From Acidobacteriota bacterium (GTDB lineage Bacteria > Acidobacteriota > Thermoanaerobaculia > Thermoanaerobaculales > Thermoanaerobaculaceae), in contig JACQZW010000017.1 in NCBI GenBank assembly GCA_016213675.1, positions 1 to 51,019 on the forward strand: 51,019 nt of DNA, given 5' to 3'. The notes below the pieces were generated by a model that worked only from the letters and a program-made list of their open reading frames with translations, ran no database searches and was not told the origin of the DNA. The first letter of the stretch is position 1. Each line of letters starts with the position of its first letter. This document shows positions 1 to 8,252 of this stretch, piece after piece. The translations under genes and the position numbers were made by a program.

Positions 1-647
1 ACCGCCCCGGCACGGAACAGGCGCAGCCGCAGTCGAGCGTCGAGCAGCCCGGCGCCGAGGCCGAGGACGATCAACGCCGGGACCGTGCCGGCGCCGTACG
101 CCGCCATCGCCAGTGCACCGCGTCCCGCCGACCCCGTCGCCGCGGCGGAGATCGCCGCCGCCGCCACCGGCCCGCAGGGCAGGAAGCCGTTGGCCACCCC
201 GAGGAGGAAGCGGCTCGTCGTCCGTCGGGCGCGCAGCCGCGAGCCGATCGCCCGTGACACCGTCCGGCCGACCGGCGCCGCCTCGAGCCACCCCTGGAGC
301 GGCAGCCAGCCGAGCAGGCTCGCGCCGGCCAGGAGCATCGCCACCCCGGCGACGACCGCCAGCGTCCCCATCAGCGTCCGCGGCCCGCCCGCCAGGCTCG
401 CCGCCGCCCCGATCAACCCCATGACGACGCCGATCGCGGCGTACGACGCGACCCGGCCGGCCTGGAAGACCGCGAGCGGCAGCGCCAATCGCCAGCGCGA
501 CGACGCCGCGTCCGACTGGGCGAGCGCGAACGCGGTGACGATCGGCCCGCACATGCCGATGCAGTGCCCCAGGCTCATGAGCAGCCCGGTGGTGAAGAGC
601 AGCACGAGGGAGACCGGCTCGGTGGATCCGGGGGCGCAGCAGTCCAC
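1..647 (-). CDS. TauE/SafE-like (UreH-type) membrane protein, 3' end cut by window edge
   Basis: Only the N-terminal 215 codons are in the window; the gene runs off the left edge. Translation gives a polytopic membrane protein opening with a short cysteine-bearing leader (DCCAPG) and a first helix that holds the motif GHCIGMCGP. A second conserved block NGFLPCGP follows after a basic cytoplasmic loop. This pair of motifs is typical of the UreH-like / cytochrome-c-biogenesis transmembrane family, whose members are linked to copper or nickel handling or sulfur export. The substrate cannot be told from sequence. I chose the GTG at 647; other in-frame starts are possible because no clear ribosome site is seen. 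It diverges from the ECF sigma operon across a repeat-bearing gap. The family call is fairly safe, the function is not. Confidence 0.75.
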   Translation of the reverse strand, partial: MDCCAPGSTEPVSLVLLFTTGLLMSLGHCIGMCGPIVTAFALAQSDAASSRWRLALPLAVFQAGRVASYAAIGVVMGLIGAAASLAGGPRTLMGTLAVVAGVAMLLAGASLLGWLPLQGWLEAAPVGRTVSRAIGSRLRARRTTSRFLLGVANGFLPCGPVAAAAISAAATGSAGRGALAMAAYGAGTVPALIVLGLGAGLLDARLRLRLFRAGA

Positions 648-690
648 GTCCGGAATGCTACCGCAGCGGGCTGCGGGCACCCCGCCTGCG

Positions 691-878
691 CCCTGCCGCG
701 CGGCCGGGGGCGGCCGCGCCACACCGTGCCGGGTCCGTCGTCCGTAGCGGCCAGCCGCCGGCCGGCCGTTGCCGGACATGCACACGCGACGCGCACGGAA
801 CCGGTTCGCCGCGGGTGGGGGGCGGCCGGACCCCGGATCCCGGACCCCCGACTCTCAGCCTTGCTTCTTCTCGATCCT
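691..878. repeat. Direct repeat copy R1 (left copy flanking the sigma/STN operon)
   Basis: This stretch matches 2542-2766 in the same orientation with a few substitutions and one ~30 bp gap. Its right end (about 855-878) repeats the last codons and stop of glnS, which are real coding sequence only in the other copy. Weaker similarity seems to continue about 20 bp further. A 25 bp core at 698-722 also occurs, reverse-complemented, at 11979-12003. The sigma/STN operon lies exactly between the two copies. Confidence 0.85.
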
Positions 879-928
879 CGCGCAAGTGAGTTCGAGGTGC
901 CGGCGCGTGACCGAATGAGCCGGCCGGG

Positions 929-934
929 TACATT
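929..934 (+). promoter_or_regulatory. Candidate -10 box of the sigma operon
   Basis: TACATT lies 7 nt before the GTG start of the sigma gene, with a weak -35 (GTGACC, 907-912) at 16 nt. Transcription would begin at or next to the start codon, giving a leaderless mRNA. Confidence 0.45.
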
Positions 935-941
935 ACCGGTA

Positions 942-1430
942 GTGGACCTGGAATCCGTCCTTGAACCTCTGGCGCCAAGGCTGCTCGCCTACTGCCTGGC
1001 CTGCGCTGATCGGCGCCAGGATGCCGAGGAGGCCGCGCAGGACGCCCTCGTTGCCCTGGTCCAACGGTGGCGACGACACGGCCCACCGGAGAACCCGGAC
1101 GCCTTTGCATTCGTCGTCGCGCGCCGCCGCCTGCGCCGCGCTGCCGTCCGGCGCTGGCTCCTGCGGCCCCTGGCCACCGACCGCGACGAAGAGGCCTCGT
1201 CGGGTTTCGCCGGACCGGTCGAAGCGCGGATCGAGCTGGAACGAACACTCCGTGCGCTCGCCACCCTGTCGGCCGGCGATCGGCAGACGCTTCTCCTCGT
1301 GGCGGTCGCCGAGCTGCCGACCGCTGAGGCTGCGCGGGTCATGAACCTCTCGGTGTCCGCGGTGAAGATGCGCGTGCACCGCGCGCGTCAGCGCCTGCGC
1401 CACATGCTTGATGGAGACCGTGATGGATGA
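942..1430 (+). CDS. ECF-family RNA polymerase sigma factor
   Basis: A 162-residue sigma-70 family protein of the small extracytoplasmic-function type. Region 2 is visible near the N-terminus (core-binding helix with AEEAAQDALVALVQRW) and region 4 at the C-terminus, where the helix-turn-helix reads AARVMNLSVSAVKMRVHRAR. A short linker without region 3 joins them, as expected for ECF factors. I chose GTG 942 because a TACATT box sits 7 nt upstream; ATG 915 in the same frame is the alternative and would place that box inside the gene. The gene overlaps the next one by 8 bp, so it is translationally coupled to a probable anti-sigma protein. It likely drives its own operon, but the target promoters are not visible. 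Confidence 0.88.
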   Translation: MDLESVLEPLAPRLLAYCLACADRRQDAEEAAQDALVALVQRWRRHGPPENPDAFAFVVARRRLRRAAVRRWLLRPLATDRDEEASSGFAGPVEARIELERTLRALATLSAGDRQTLLLVAVAELPTAEAARVMNLSVSAVKMRVHRARQRLRHMLDGDRDG

Positions 1431-1788
1431 CAGCGAACCGAAGGTGACGGGCGATGCGTTCGACGTCGACTCACACCTGCGTCGGGTCTTGAAGCCTGGG
1501 CCGGAAGCGGCGGTCGATCTGGTTGCGCGCGCACTGGAGGCGCGTCGTCCGCGGCGGCGGTCCACGGCCTTTGCAGCCGTGGTCGCCCTAGTCATCGTGG
1601 CGTTGGCGCTCCTGGCCCGCGATGCACGTCGAGGCAGGCAGGCGCCGCCGAAGCTCACGGCCGTCACCGTCGGTGCAGTGGTCGTCACGACCACGCCGTC
1701 GGGCGGACACTGGATCGTCGACCGACATGGCGGGACCCGGAACCCCACCGGGACCCACCTCGTCGTTCGCGGGGAAGGTGCTCGATGA
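1423..1788 (+). CDS. Small single-pass membrane protein, candidate anti-sigma factor
   Basis: A 121-residue protein with a charged, helical N-terminal part of about 50 residues, one strong transmembrane helix (about 53-70, TAFAAVVALVIVALALLA) and a C-terminal part of about 50 residues that should lie in the periplasm. It overlaps the ECF sigma gene by 8 bp and the STN gene by 4 bp (ATGA), so the three form one transcription unit. Size, topology and position fit a single-pass anti-sigma factor, with a cytoplasmic sigma-binding segment and a periplasmic sensor tail. No zinc-binding HxxxCxxC motif of the ZAS class is present and I do not recognise the family, so the role is inferred from context only. 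Confidence 0.7.
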   Translation: MDDSEPKVTGDAFDVDSHLRRVLKPGPEAAVDLVARALEARRPRRRSTAFAAVVALVIVALALLARDARRGRQAPPKLTAVTVGAVVVTTTPSGGHWIVDRHGGTRNPTGTHLVVRGEGAR

Positions 1789-2528
1789 TGGAGAATCCCA
1801 CTCAGAGACTCCGGATCTGGCTGCTCGCGGCATGTGTGCTCGAAGGGGTCGTCGCGCTCCCAGCGCAGAGCAATCAACATGAGGCAACGGCGGCGCCGCC
1901 GCCAGCCGCGGCGCCGGTCGAGCCGCTGTCCGCTTCTGGCGACCCGCCCTGGGACCCGCTCGCCGGCAGGGTCAGCATCGACCTGCGCGACGCCTCACCC
2001 GCCGATCTATTCGGGTCCTTCGAGTCCGTGCTCTACGACACGGTGCACCGGCATGTGCCGGGGATCGAACGGGACGCGGTGCGCATCGTGCTCGACCCGG
2101 GCATCCGTGAGCCCGTCACCGTCTGCCTGCAGAACGTGACGCTGCGGACGGCGATCACCGCCGTGTGCGAGAGCATCGACTGCGCGTGGGTGTTCAGGGG
2201 CAGATCGGGACCGCTCCGCATCGAGATCACGGTTCGCCCCCTGGAGCGCGTCGGCGCGCGTCCGGTCGAGGCGCCACCGGAGGGCAGGAGGCCAGCGTCG
2301 CTCGACGAGCCGATCCACGCGCAGTTCGAGAAGGCCGAGGCGGGAATGGTCTTCGGGATCGTGTCGCGGATGAGCGGCTACCAGGTCGTCGTGGCGCCGG
2401 AGCTCACCGCCAAGACCGTCAGCATCGACCTCGAGGCGCCGCTCCGTAACGTGTTCGACGCCATCTGCCTGCAGGTTCAGTGCTCGTGGTCGGTGCGCGA
2501 TGGGGTGCTCACCGTCCGCCCGCGATAG
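1785..2528 (+). CDS. Exported protein with two STN-like domains
   Basis: A 247-residue protein with an N-terminal signal peptide (hydrophobic segment about 10-26) and a low-complexity Ala/Pro linker. Two repeats follow that look like the secretin/TonB short N-terminal (STN) domain, at about 55-132 and 175-245. Each contains a hydrophobic strand pattern ending in the same signature, CxxxxCxW: CESIDCAW in the first and CLQVQCSW in the second. STN domains normally sit at the N-terminus of FecA-type receptors, where they relay a signal to a FecR anti-sigma, or of secretins. Here there is no barrel, only the two domains. With the upstream sigma and membrane protein this suggests a soluble or loosely attached periplasmic signal module. 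Start is ATG 1785 (ATG 1788 also possible), overlapping the upstream stop. Confidence 0.78.
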   Translation: MMENPTQRLRIWLLAACVLEGVVALPAQSNQHEATAAPPPAAAPVEPLSASGDPPWDPLAGRVSIDLRDASPADLFGSFESVLYDTVHRHVPGIERDAVRIVLDPGIREPVTVCLQNVTLRTAITAVCESIDCAWVFRGRSGPLRIEITVRPLERVGARPVEAPPEGRRPASLDEPIHAQFEKAEAGMVFGIVSRMSGYQVVVAPELTAKTVSIDLEAPLRNVFDAICLQVQCSWSVRDGVLTVRPR

Positions 2529-2541
2529 GCGTCCGCCACGG

Positions 2542-2766
2542 CCCTGCCGCGCAGCCGGGGGCGGCCGCGCCACACCGTGCCGGATCCGCCGTCCGGTGCG
2601 GCCAGCCGCCGGCCGGCCGTCGTCGGACATGCACACGCGACGCGCACGGAACCGGCCGCCCGGCGGGCGGCCGCTACAGAGACGGATCGCCGCGGGTGGG
2701 CGGCGGCCAGATCCCCGACCCCGGATCCCGGACCCCCGTCTCTCAGCCTTGCTTCTTCTCGATCCT
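2542..2766. repeat. Direct repeat copy R2, overlapping the glnS 3' end
   Basis: Matches R1 (691-878). The right end, from 2743 on, is the coding 3' end of glnS, so this copy marks the original locus. It has an extra ~30 bp (about 2656-2688) absent from R1. The core at about 2549-2573 is a near copy of the palindromic module also seen at 11979-12003. Confidence 0.85.
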
Positions 2767-4434
2767 GGCCCAGGTGTCCTTGAGGGTGACGATGCGGTTG
2801 AACACCGGACGCCCCGCCGTGCTGTCGGGATCGACCACGAAGTAGCCGACGCGCTCGAACTGGCAGCGCTCCCCGACACCGACACCGGCGAGCGCGGCCT
2901 CGAGCCGGCAGCCCGACAGCACCTCCTCGGAGGCGGGGTTGATGCCGGTCTTCCAGTCCGTCCCCTCGGGCACGGCGCCGGGGTCGGCGGCGGGGAACAG
3001 GTGGTCGTAGAGCCGCACCTCGGCCTCGACCGCGTGGTCGGCGGCTACCCAGTGAATCGTCGACTTCACCTTGCGGCCGTCCGGCGCGTTGCCGCCGCTA
3101 CTCGCCGGGTCGTAGGTCGCGTGGACCTCGACGATCGCGCCGCTCGCGTCCTTGACGACGCCGGTGCAGCGCACGAGGTAGGCCGAGCGCAGCCGCACCT
3201 CGTTGCCGGGGAACAGCCTCCAGTACTTGGGCGGCGGCGTCTCGCGGACGTCGTCCTGCTCGATCCACAGTGTCTGGCCGAACTCCACCTGCCGCGTGCC
3301 GGCTGCCGGGTCCTCGGGGTTGTTCACGACCTCGAACTTCTCGTGCTCGCCCTCGGGGTAGTTGTCGATGACGAGCCTGACCGGCCGCAGCACCGCCATC
3401 CGCCGCGGCGCGCGGGCGTTGAGCTCCTCGCGGACGCAGTGCTCGAGGAGCTGGACGTCGACCGTCGAGTCGCGCTTGGCGACGCCGATGCGGTCGGCGA
3501 AGTCGCGGATCGCCGCGGGCGGCACGCCGCGCCGGCGCAGCCCGGATATCGTCGGCATCCGCGGGTCGTCCCAGCCGCGCACCAGCCTTTCCTGGACGAG
3601 CTGGAGCAGCTTGCGCTTCGACATCACGGTGTTGGTCAGGTTGAGCCGGGCGAACTCGATCTGGCGGGGGTGGGGCTCGGCGATCTCGCACTCGTCGATG
3701 ACCCAGTCGTAGAACGGCCGGTGGTCCTCGAACTCGAGGGTGCAGATCGAGTGGGTGATGCGCTCGATGGCGTCCTCGAGGGGGTGCGCGTAGTCGTACA
3801 TCGGGTAGACGCACCACGCGTCGCCGACGTGCGGGTGGGCGGCGTGGAGGATGCGGTAGATCACCGGGTCGCGCATGTTGACGTTGCCCGACGCCATGTC
3901 GATCCTGGCGCGCACCACCCGCGAGCCGTCGGGGAACTCGCCGGCGCGCATGCGGCGGAACAGGTCGAGGCTCTCGGCCGCGGGCCGGTCGCGGTGCGCG
4001 CCCGGCCGGCCCGCCTCGGTGAGCGTGCCGCGCCGCGCCCGCACCTCGTCGGGTGTGCAGTCGCACACGTACGCCTTGCCCTTGGTGACGAGCAGCTCGG
4101 CCCACGCGTACATCTGCTCGAAGTAGTCCGACGCGAAGTAGAGGTGGGCGCCCCAGTCGAAGCCGAGCCAGCGCACGTCGCGCTCGATCGACTCGATGTA
4201 CTCCATCTCTTCCTTGGTCGGGTTGGTGTCGTCGTAGCGCAGGTGGCAGCGGCCGCCGAACTGCGCGGCGATCCCGAAGTTGAGGCAGATCGACTTGGCG
4301 TGGCCGATATGCAGGTAGCCGTTGGGCTCCGGCGGGAAGCGCGTGACGACCACGGCGTGCTTGCCGGCCTTGAGGTCGTCGGCAACGATCTCGCGGATGA
4401 AGTCGAGGGTCGGGGTGGTGTCGCTCTCTGGCAT
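2743..4434 (-). CDS. glnS: Glutaminyl-tRNA synthetase
   Basis: Charges tRNA-Gln with glutamine in the cytoplasm. The 563-residue protein has the class I signature [15 protein letters not shown] (HIGH at 42-45), the KMSKS-equivalent MSKRK at 271-275, and the usual two C-terminal beta-barrel anticodon-binding domains; length is normal for bacterial GlnRS. I chose ATG 4434 because GAGGAG lies 8 nt upstream; an in-frame GTG at 4440 would be too close to it. It starts 12 nt after the gltX stop, so the two synthetases form one operon reading leftward, divergent from tRNA-Gln. Having GlnRS means this organism can make Gln-tRNA directly and need not depend on the amidotransferase route for glutamine. 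The last codons are duplicated in repeat R1 1.87 kb away. Confidence 0.97.
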   Translation of the reverse strand: MPESDTTPTLDFIREIVADDLKAGKHAVVVTRFPPEPNGYLHIGHAKSICLNFGIAAQFGGRCHLRYDDTNPTKEEMEYIESIERDVRWLGFDWGAHLYFASDYFEQMYAWAELLVTKGKAYVCDCTPDEVRARRGTLTEAGRPGAHRDRPAAESLDLFRRMRAGEFPDGSRVVRARIDMASGNVNMRDPVIYRILHAAHPHVGDAWCVYPMYDYAHPLEDAIERITHSICTLEFEDHRPFYDWVIDECEIAEPHPRQIEFARLNLTNTVMSKRKLLQLVQERLVRGWDDPRMPTISGLRRRGVPPAAIRDFADRIGVAKRDSTVDVQLLEHCVREELNARAPRRMAVLRPVRLVIDNYPEGEHEKFEVVNNPEDPAAGTRQVEFGQTLWIEQDDVRETPPPKYWRLFPGNEVRLRSAYLVRCTGVVKDASGAIVEVHATYDPASSGGNAPDGRKVKSTIHWVAADHAVEAEVRLYDHLFPAADPGAVPEGTDWKTGINPASEEVLSGCRLEAALAGVGVGERCQFERVGYFVVDPDSTAGRPVFNRIVTLKDTWARIEKKQG

Positions 4435-4446
4435 GGGCACGGCTCC

Positions 4447-5913
4447 TCAAGCGGTCGGCGCCGGCAGCGAGCGCAGCAGCTCGACGGCGGCGCGCAGGCG
4501 GCGCCGGCACACCTCGCGGCCGAGCACCTCCATCGTCTCGAACAGCGGCGGCGTCGCCGCCTTGCCGGTGACGGCGATGCGCAGCGGCATGAACAGGTCG
4601 CCCGGCTTCCAGGCCTGCGCCTCGGCGAACGCGCGCAGCACCTGCTCGAGGTTGGCCGCGTTCCACTCCAGCAGCGGGTCGAGCGCCTCCTCGAGCAGTC
4701 GTGCCAGCGCCGCCGCGGTGTCCGCCGGAGTCCGCTTCTTGGCGACCAGCTTGTCGCGCGCCTCGGCGTCGTAGCCGACCTCGCCGACGAAGAAGAAGCG
4801 GGCGTACTCCACGAAGTCCTCGAGCTTGTCGACCCGCTCGTGGGCGAGCGGCAGCACCCGCAGCAGGTACTCGTCGGACAGCACCGTCGCGCGCAGGCGG
4901 GCGAGCAGCTCGGGCACGGCCAGCTTGCGCATGTACTTGCCGTTCATCCAGGTGAGCTTCTCGAGGTCGAACACCGGCCCGCCGAGGGTGATGCTGTCGA
5001 GGGTGAAGGCGCCGATGAACTCGTCGAGGGTGAACTCGTCGCGGTCGGCGGAGATCGCCCAGCCCATCAGCGCGAGGTAGTTGAGCATCGCCTCGGGCAG
5101 GTAGCCGGCGCGCCGGTAGTAGTTGAGCGAGACCGGGTTCTTGCGCTTCGAGATCTTCGACTTGTCGGCGTTGCGGAGCAGCGGGAGGTGGCAGAACACC
5201 GGCTCTTCCCAGCCGAACGCCTCGTAGAGCCGGGCGTGCTTGGGCAGGCTCGAGATCCACTCCTCGGCACGGATCACGTGGGTGATCCCCATCAGCCGAT
5301 CGTCGACGACATTGGCCAGGTGGTAGGTCGGGAAGCCGTCGGACTTCATGAGCACCTGGTCGTCGATGAGCGTGTTGTCGAACGATAGCTCGCCGCGCAG
5401 CAGGTCGCGCACCACCGTCGCGCCCTCGGTCGGCATCGCGAGGCGGATGACGTGCGGCTCGCCGGCGGCCCGCCGCCGCGCCGCCTCCGCGGGCGAAAGC
5501 GCGCGGCAGTGCCGGTCGTAGCCCATCACCGACGCCTTGGCCGCACGCTGCTCCTCGCGCAGCGCGTCGAGGCGCTCGCGGGTGCAGAAGCACGGGTAGG
5601 CGCCGCCGCGCTCGACCAGCAGCTCGGCGTGCTGCCGGTAGAGCTCCGAGCGCTCGCTCTGGCGGTACGGCCCGTGCGGCCCGCCGACGTCCGGCCCCTC
5701 GTCCCACTCGAGGCCGAGCCAGCGCAACGAGTCGAAGATCATCCGCTCCGAGGCGGCGTTCGACCGCTCGCGGTCGGTGTCCTCGATGCGCAGGACGAAC
5801 TGCCCGCCGTTCTTCTTCGCCCACGCGTAGTTGAACAGCGCCACGTAGGCCGTCCCGACGTGGGGGTCCCCCGTCGGCGACGGCGCGATCCTCGTCCGCA
5901 CCACGCCCGTCAT
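4447..5913 (-). CDS. gltX: Glutamyl-tRNA synthetase
   Basis: Charges tRNA-Glu with glutamate. The 488-residue protein shows the class I motif PSPTGDPHVGTA at 11-22, a KISKR signature at 253-257, and a zinc-knuckle pattern with Cys108, Cys110, Tyr132 and Cys136, as in many bacterial GluRS. The C-terminal helical anticodon-binding region is complete. The start at ATG 5913 is supported by GGAG about 12 nt upstream and by the position of the family N-terminus (MTGVVRTRIAPSP); an upstream GTG at 5964 would add a non-family extension. It is the first gene of the gltX-glnS pair. Because glnS is present, this enzyme is expected to discriminate against tRNA-Gln, which is inference. Confidence 0.97.
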   Translation of the reverse strand: MTGVVRTRIAPSPTGDPHVGTAYVALFNYAWAKKNGGQFVLRIEDTDRERSNAASERMIFDSLRWLGLEWDEGPDVGGPHGPYRQSERSELYRQHAELLVERGGAYPCFCTRERLDALREEQRAAKASVMGYDRHCRALSPAEAARRRAAGEPHVIRLAMPTEGATVVRDLLRGELSFDNTLIDDQVLMKSDGFPTYHLANVVDDRLMGITHVIRAEEWISSLPKHARLYEAFGWEEPVFCHLPLLRNADKSKISKRKNPVSLNYYRRAGYLPEAMLNYLALMGWAISADRDEFTLDEFIGAFTLDSITLGGPVFDLEKLTWMNGKYMRKLAVPELLARLRATVLSDEYLLRVLPLAHERVDKLEDFVEYARFFFVGEVGYDAEARDKLVAKKRTPADTAAALARLLEEALDPLLEWNAANLEQVLRAFAEAQAWKPGDLFMPLRIAVTGKAATPPLFETMEVLGREVCRRRLRAAVELLRSLPAPTA

Positions 5914-6003
5914 GCTCGTATCCCGCTCCGTGCCGCCGCCGCCTGGACCTCGCCGCGGCCGCACGAAGTCTAGCAGCCGCCCGCGCTTGCTGCGGCGGCC
6001 GAG

Positions 6004-6031
6004 TTGACAGCGGCGGCGGGTGGCCTAGAAT
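6004..6031 (+). promoter_or_regulatory. Sigma-70 promoter of tRNA-Gln
   Basis: TTGACA at 6004-6009 and TAGAAT at 6026-6031, 16 nt apart. Initiation would fall about 10 nt before the mature tRNA 5' end. Confidence 0.8.
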
Positions 6032-6048
6032 AGGCGTCCCTGTCGCGC

Positions 6049-6122
6049 TGGGGAGTCGTCCAACGGCAGGACACGTGGCTCTGGACCACGTTATTGGGGT
6101 TCGAATCCCTACTCCCCAGCCA
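6049..6122 (+). tRNA. tRNA-Gln (anticodon CTG)
   Basis: Cloverleaf with acceptor TGGGGAG pairing CTCCCCA, anticodon stem CGTGG/CCACG around loop CTCTGGA (anticodon CTG), T-loop TTCGAAT, and an encoded CCA end. It lies divergently beside gltX-glnS, so the tRNA and its synthetase share a locus. Confidence 0.96.
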
Positions 6123-6266
6123 ATCACCAACATCAAGAACAGCGATGCCCTGCTGAACGCGAGGCCGAGCTGTGCCGCGACGCTGTGCTGCCGCGCGTGG
6201 GCCGGCGGGTTCCTGGCACTCGATGACGTCGAGGAAGTCGAGCGGGACGCGGACCACGAACGCCAC

Positions 6267-6288
6267 CGGCCCGGCCGCGACCGGGCCG
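6267..6288. terminator. GC-rich hairpin between tRNA-Gln and the DUF4139 gene
   Basis: CGGCCCGG and CCGGGCCG form an 8 bp perfect stem around a 6 nt loop. It lies between two convergent units. There is no T-run, so intrinsic termination is only a possibility. Confidence 0.4.
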
Positions 6289-6296
6289 ATCGCGAC

Positions 6297-8027
6297 TCAC
6301 CTCCAGAAGTAGTGCCAGGTGTAGGTCAGGTCGGTGCTCTGGCCAGGCTGCAACGTGACCGTCCACGTGATCCTCGCCATGCCGTTGAAGTGGCTCCACC
6401 AGGGCGGCCAGGAGTACCACCCCCACCAGAACGGATAGCTCGAGGTGGGACCGGCGACATCTTCGAGCATGTTGAGCCGCTCTACCTGACCTTCCGGGGC
6501 GGACGAGTCCACGTTCCCCAGGACCTGGCGGATCACCTCCACCTCCACGCCCTCTTCGCGGCGGTCCGTGAGGGTGAGGGTTCCCGCGAGCTCCACCTTG
6601 GTGTAGTCGTCGCCGTCCCAGCGGACCGCGTTCGGGGTCCGCTTGAGCTCCTTCTCGTGCTTGCGGACCAGGACGTCCACAGCAGTGGTCACGTCCAGAT
6701 CCACCGAGGCCCCGGGCGGGGTGAATCTCATCATGGACTGGGCGAGGAGCCGGCCCTGGGAGGTGATGAGGGCCGGGGCGGTGGTGAAGGGGTGGGGTCC
6801 AGGGTTCCCCAGGCGCACTTGGTGCTGAACCTTGGGGGCCGCGAGGAGCCTTGCCAGCTCGGCCTGGCGGCCGCTGTCGATGTTGGCACGAATCTCCGGC
6901 GGCGGCGCGAAGGGCAGCTCGAGGACGTAACGGTCCTGGGACTTCGCCGCAACCTCGGCCACGGGCAGGACCATGCGCTCGCTCTTCCGGAGCGTGACGT
7001 GCTTCACCGTGAAGACGTAGAGGTCAGCGTCCCGCTCGGCCCCCGCCAGCTCCGGTCCCGCGGGGCCGGTGTCCATCACGTCCCCATGAGCTGCCACCTG
7101 GGTCATGATCGCGTTGCTGAAGGCGCTGCTCGTGGATGCCCGAGGCGGGAGGTAAGGGGAGAGCTCCGCCGCCTCCTTCTGCAGGGCGATCGGGTCCACG
7201 ATCTCCCCGAAGGGGAAGCTCGGCACGCCCACCACGAGGTTCACGGTCACGTCCTCGAGGTCGGCCAGGTCGTTGACGAGCGTGGCCTGGAGCTTGATCG
7301 TCGCACCGCCCGCCCCGTCCAGGTCCACGCGGTAGCTGGGGATCCACCTCAGGCCCCGTTGCAGGTAGAGGAGGCCCACCTCGGCCTCCCTGGCAGGCGT
7401 CTTACCGCCCCAGTCCAGCTTGAGCGTGAGGAGGTTCCTGAACTCCTCGGCGGAGATGCGGGAACGATGATCGGCCGTGAAGGTCACGTCCTGAATCCGC
7501 GCCAACTCCACGACCTTGACGCCGTCCTGGGTCTTGAGGAGCACCACGCCGCCCTTCTCGGGCAGTCTGGGAGGTCCCCCGGGCGGGGCCGTGGTCTCGA
7601 GCTCCTCCGCACCGCGCTCCGGGATCCCCATGAGGGTCGCCGTGTACCTCAGGCCGCCCGTCTCGGTGATCGTGGCTGAGGCCCCCGCGTTGGCCTCGAT
7701 GAGCTCCCGCAGGCTGAGGGCCGTCCGCTCGACCAGGACCCTCCGCTGTCCCGCCACCACGGCCTGCAGCCTGGCGGCCTTGCCCGCGGAGTACGGCCAG
7801 AAAGTGCCCAGGACGGGCGTCGGCAGGTCGTCCAACTGGACGTTCCCCGCGGCGTCCACCGGCAGCTTCCCCTCGTTAAGGACGAAGGCGTGGCCGTCCT
7901 TGAAGACGGTGACCTCCTTGACCGGCATCCGTCCGAGGGCTCCGAGTGGCGCCGCCTTTTCGGCCCGGGCCTGCAGGGTCACCGCGGCCGCGACGAGAAC
8001 GACAAGGAGCACGAATCCCCTCTTCAT
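6297..8027 (-). CDS. DUF4139 domain secreted protein
   Basis: A 576-residue protein with a clear signal peptide (MKRGFVLLVVLVAAAVTLQA) and a long beta-rich body. The C-terminal half matches the DUF4139 / mucoidy-inhibitor-A-like pattern, with the conserved turn GLRWIPSYRVDL near residue 240 and a typical KHEKELKRTPNAVRWDG segment near 500. Function of this family is not established; members are exported and often sit in envelope contexts. The start at ATG 8027 is decided by GAGGAGGTGG directly upstream. The C-terminus ends in a tryptophan-rich segment (WWGWYSWPPWW), which could sit in or at a membrane. No operon partner: the upstream lipoprotein gene ends 225 bp away. Confidence 0.8.
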   Translation of the reverse strand: MKRGFVLLVVLVAAAVTLQARAEKAAPLGALGRMPVKEVTVFKDGHAFVLNEGKLPVDAAGNVQLDDLPTPVLGTFWPYSAGKAARLQAVVAGQRRVLVERTALSLRELIEANAGASATITETGGLRYTATLMGIPERGAEELETTAPPGGPPRLPEKGGVVLLKTQDGVKVVELARIQDVTFTADHRSRISAEEFRNLLTLKLDWGGKTPAREAEVGLLYLQRGLRWIPSYRVDLDGAGGATIKLQATLVNDLADLEDVTVNLVVGVPSFPFGEIVDPIALQKEAAELSPYLPPRASTSSAFSNAIMTQVAAHGDVMDTGPAGPELAGAERDADLYVFTVKHVTLRKSERMVLPVAEVAAKSQDRYVLELPFAPPPEIRANIDSGRQAELARLLAAPKVQHQVRLGNPGPHPFTTAPALITSQGRLLAQSMMRFTPPGASVDLDVTTAVDVLVRKHEKELKRTPNAVRWDGDDYTKVELAGTLTLTDRREEGVEVEVIRQVLGNVDSSAPEGQVERLNMLEDVAGPTSSYPFWWGWYSWPPWWSHFNGMARITWTVTLQPGQSTDLTYTWHYFWR

Positions 8028-8252
8028 CCTTCCACCTCCTCGAGAACCTGAACCGACCGGGAGCTTCCCTCTACGCTTGCCCGATGGTAGCGCTGGATCG
8101 GAGCAGGGACGGCCGCAATGGCCGGCCCCATCGGGGGCCTCGCGCCGGACTTGCCTGCGCCCTCCGCGCCGGTAGCCCGGAGCCAGGCCCGAGGGTGATC
8201 CCACTAATTCACGGCCGGAGTCGGAGCGCCGGTCGGCCCGGGGCGGAGCGCC

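Noticed and set aside
5970..6266. Open frame across tRNA-Gln on the minus strand
   Set aside because: It is antisense to the tRNA; the readable start is short and has no family.
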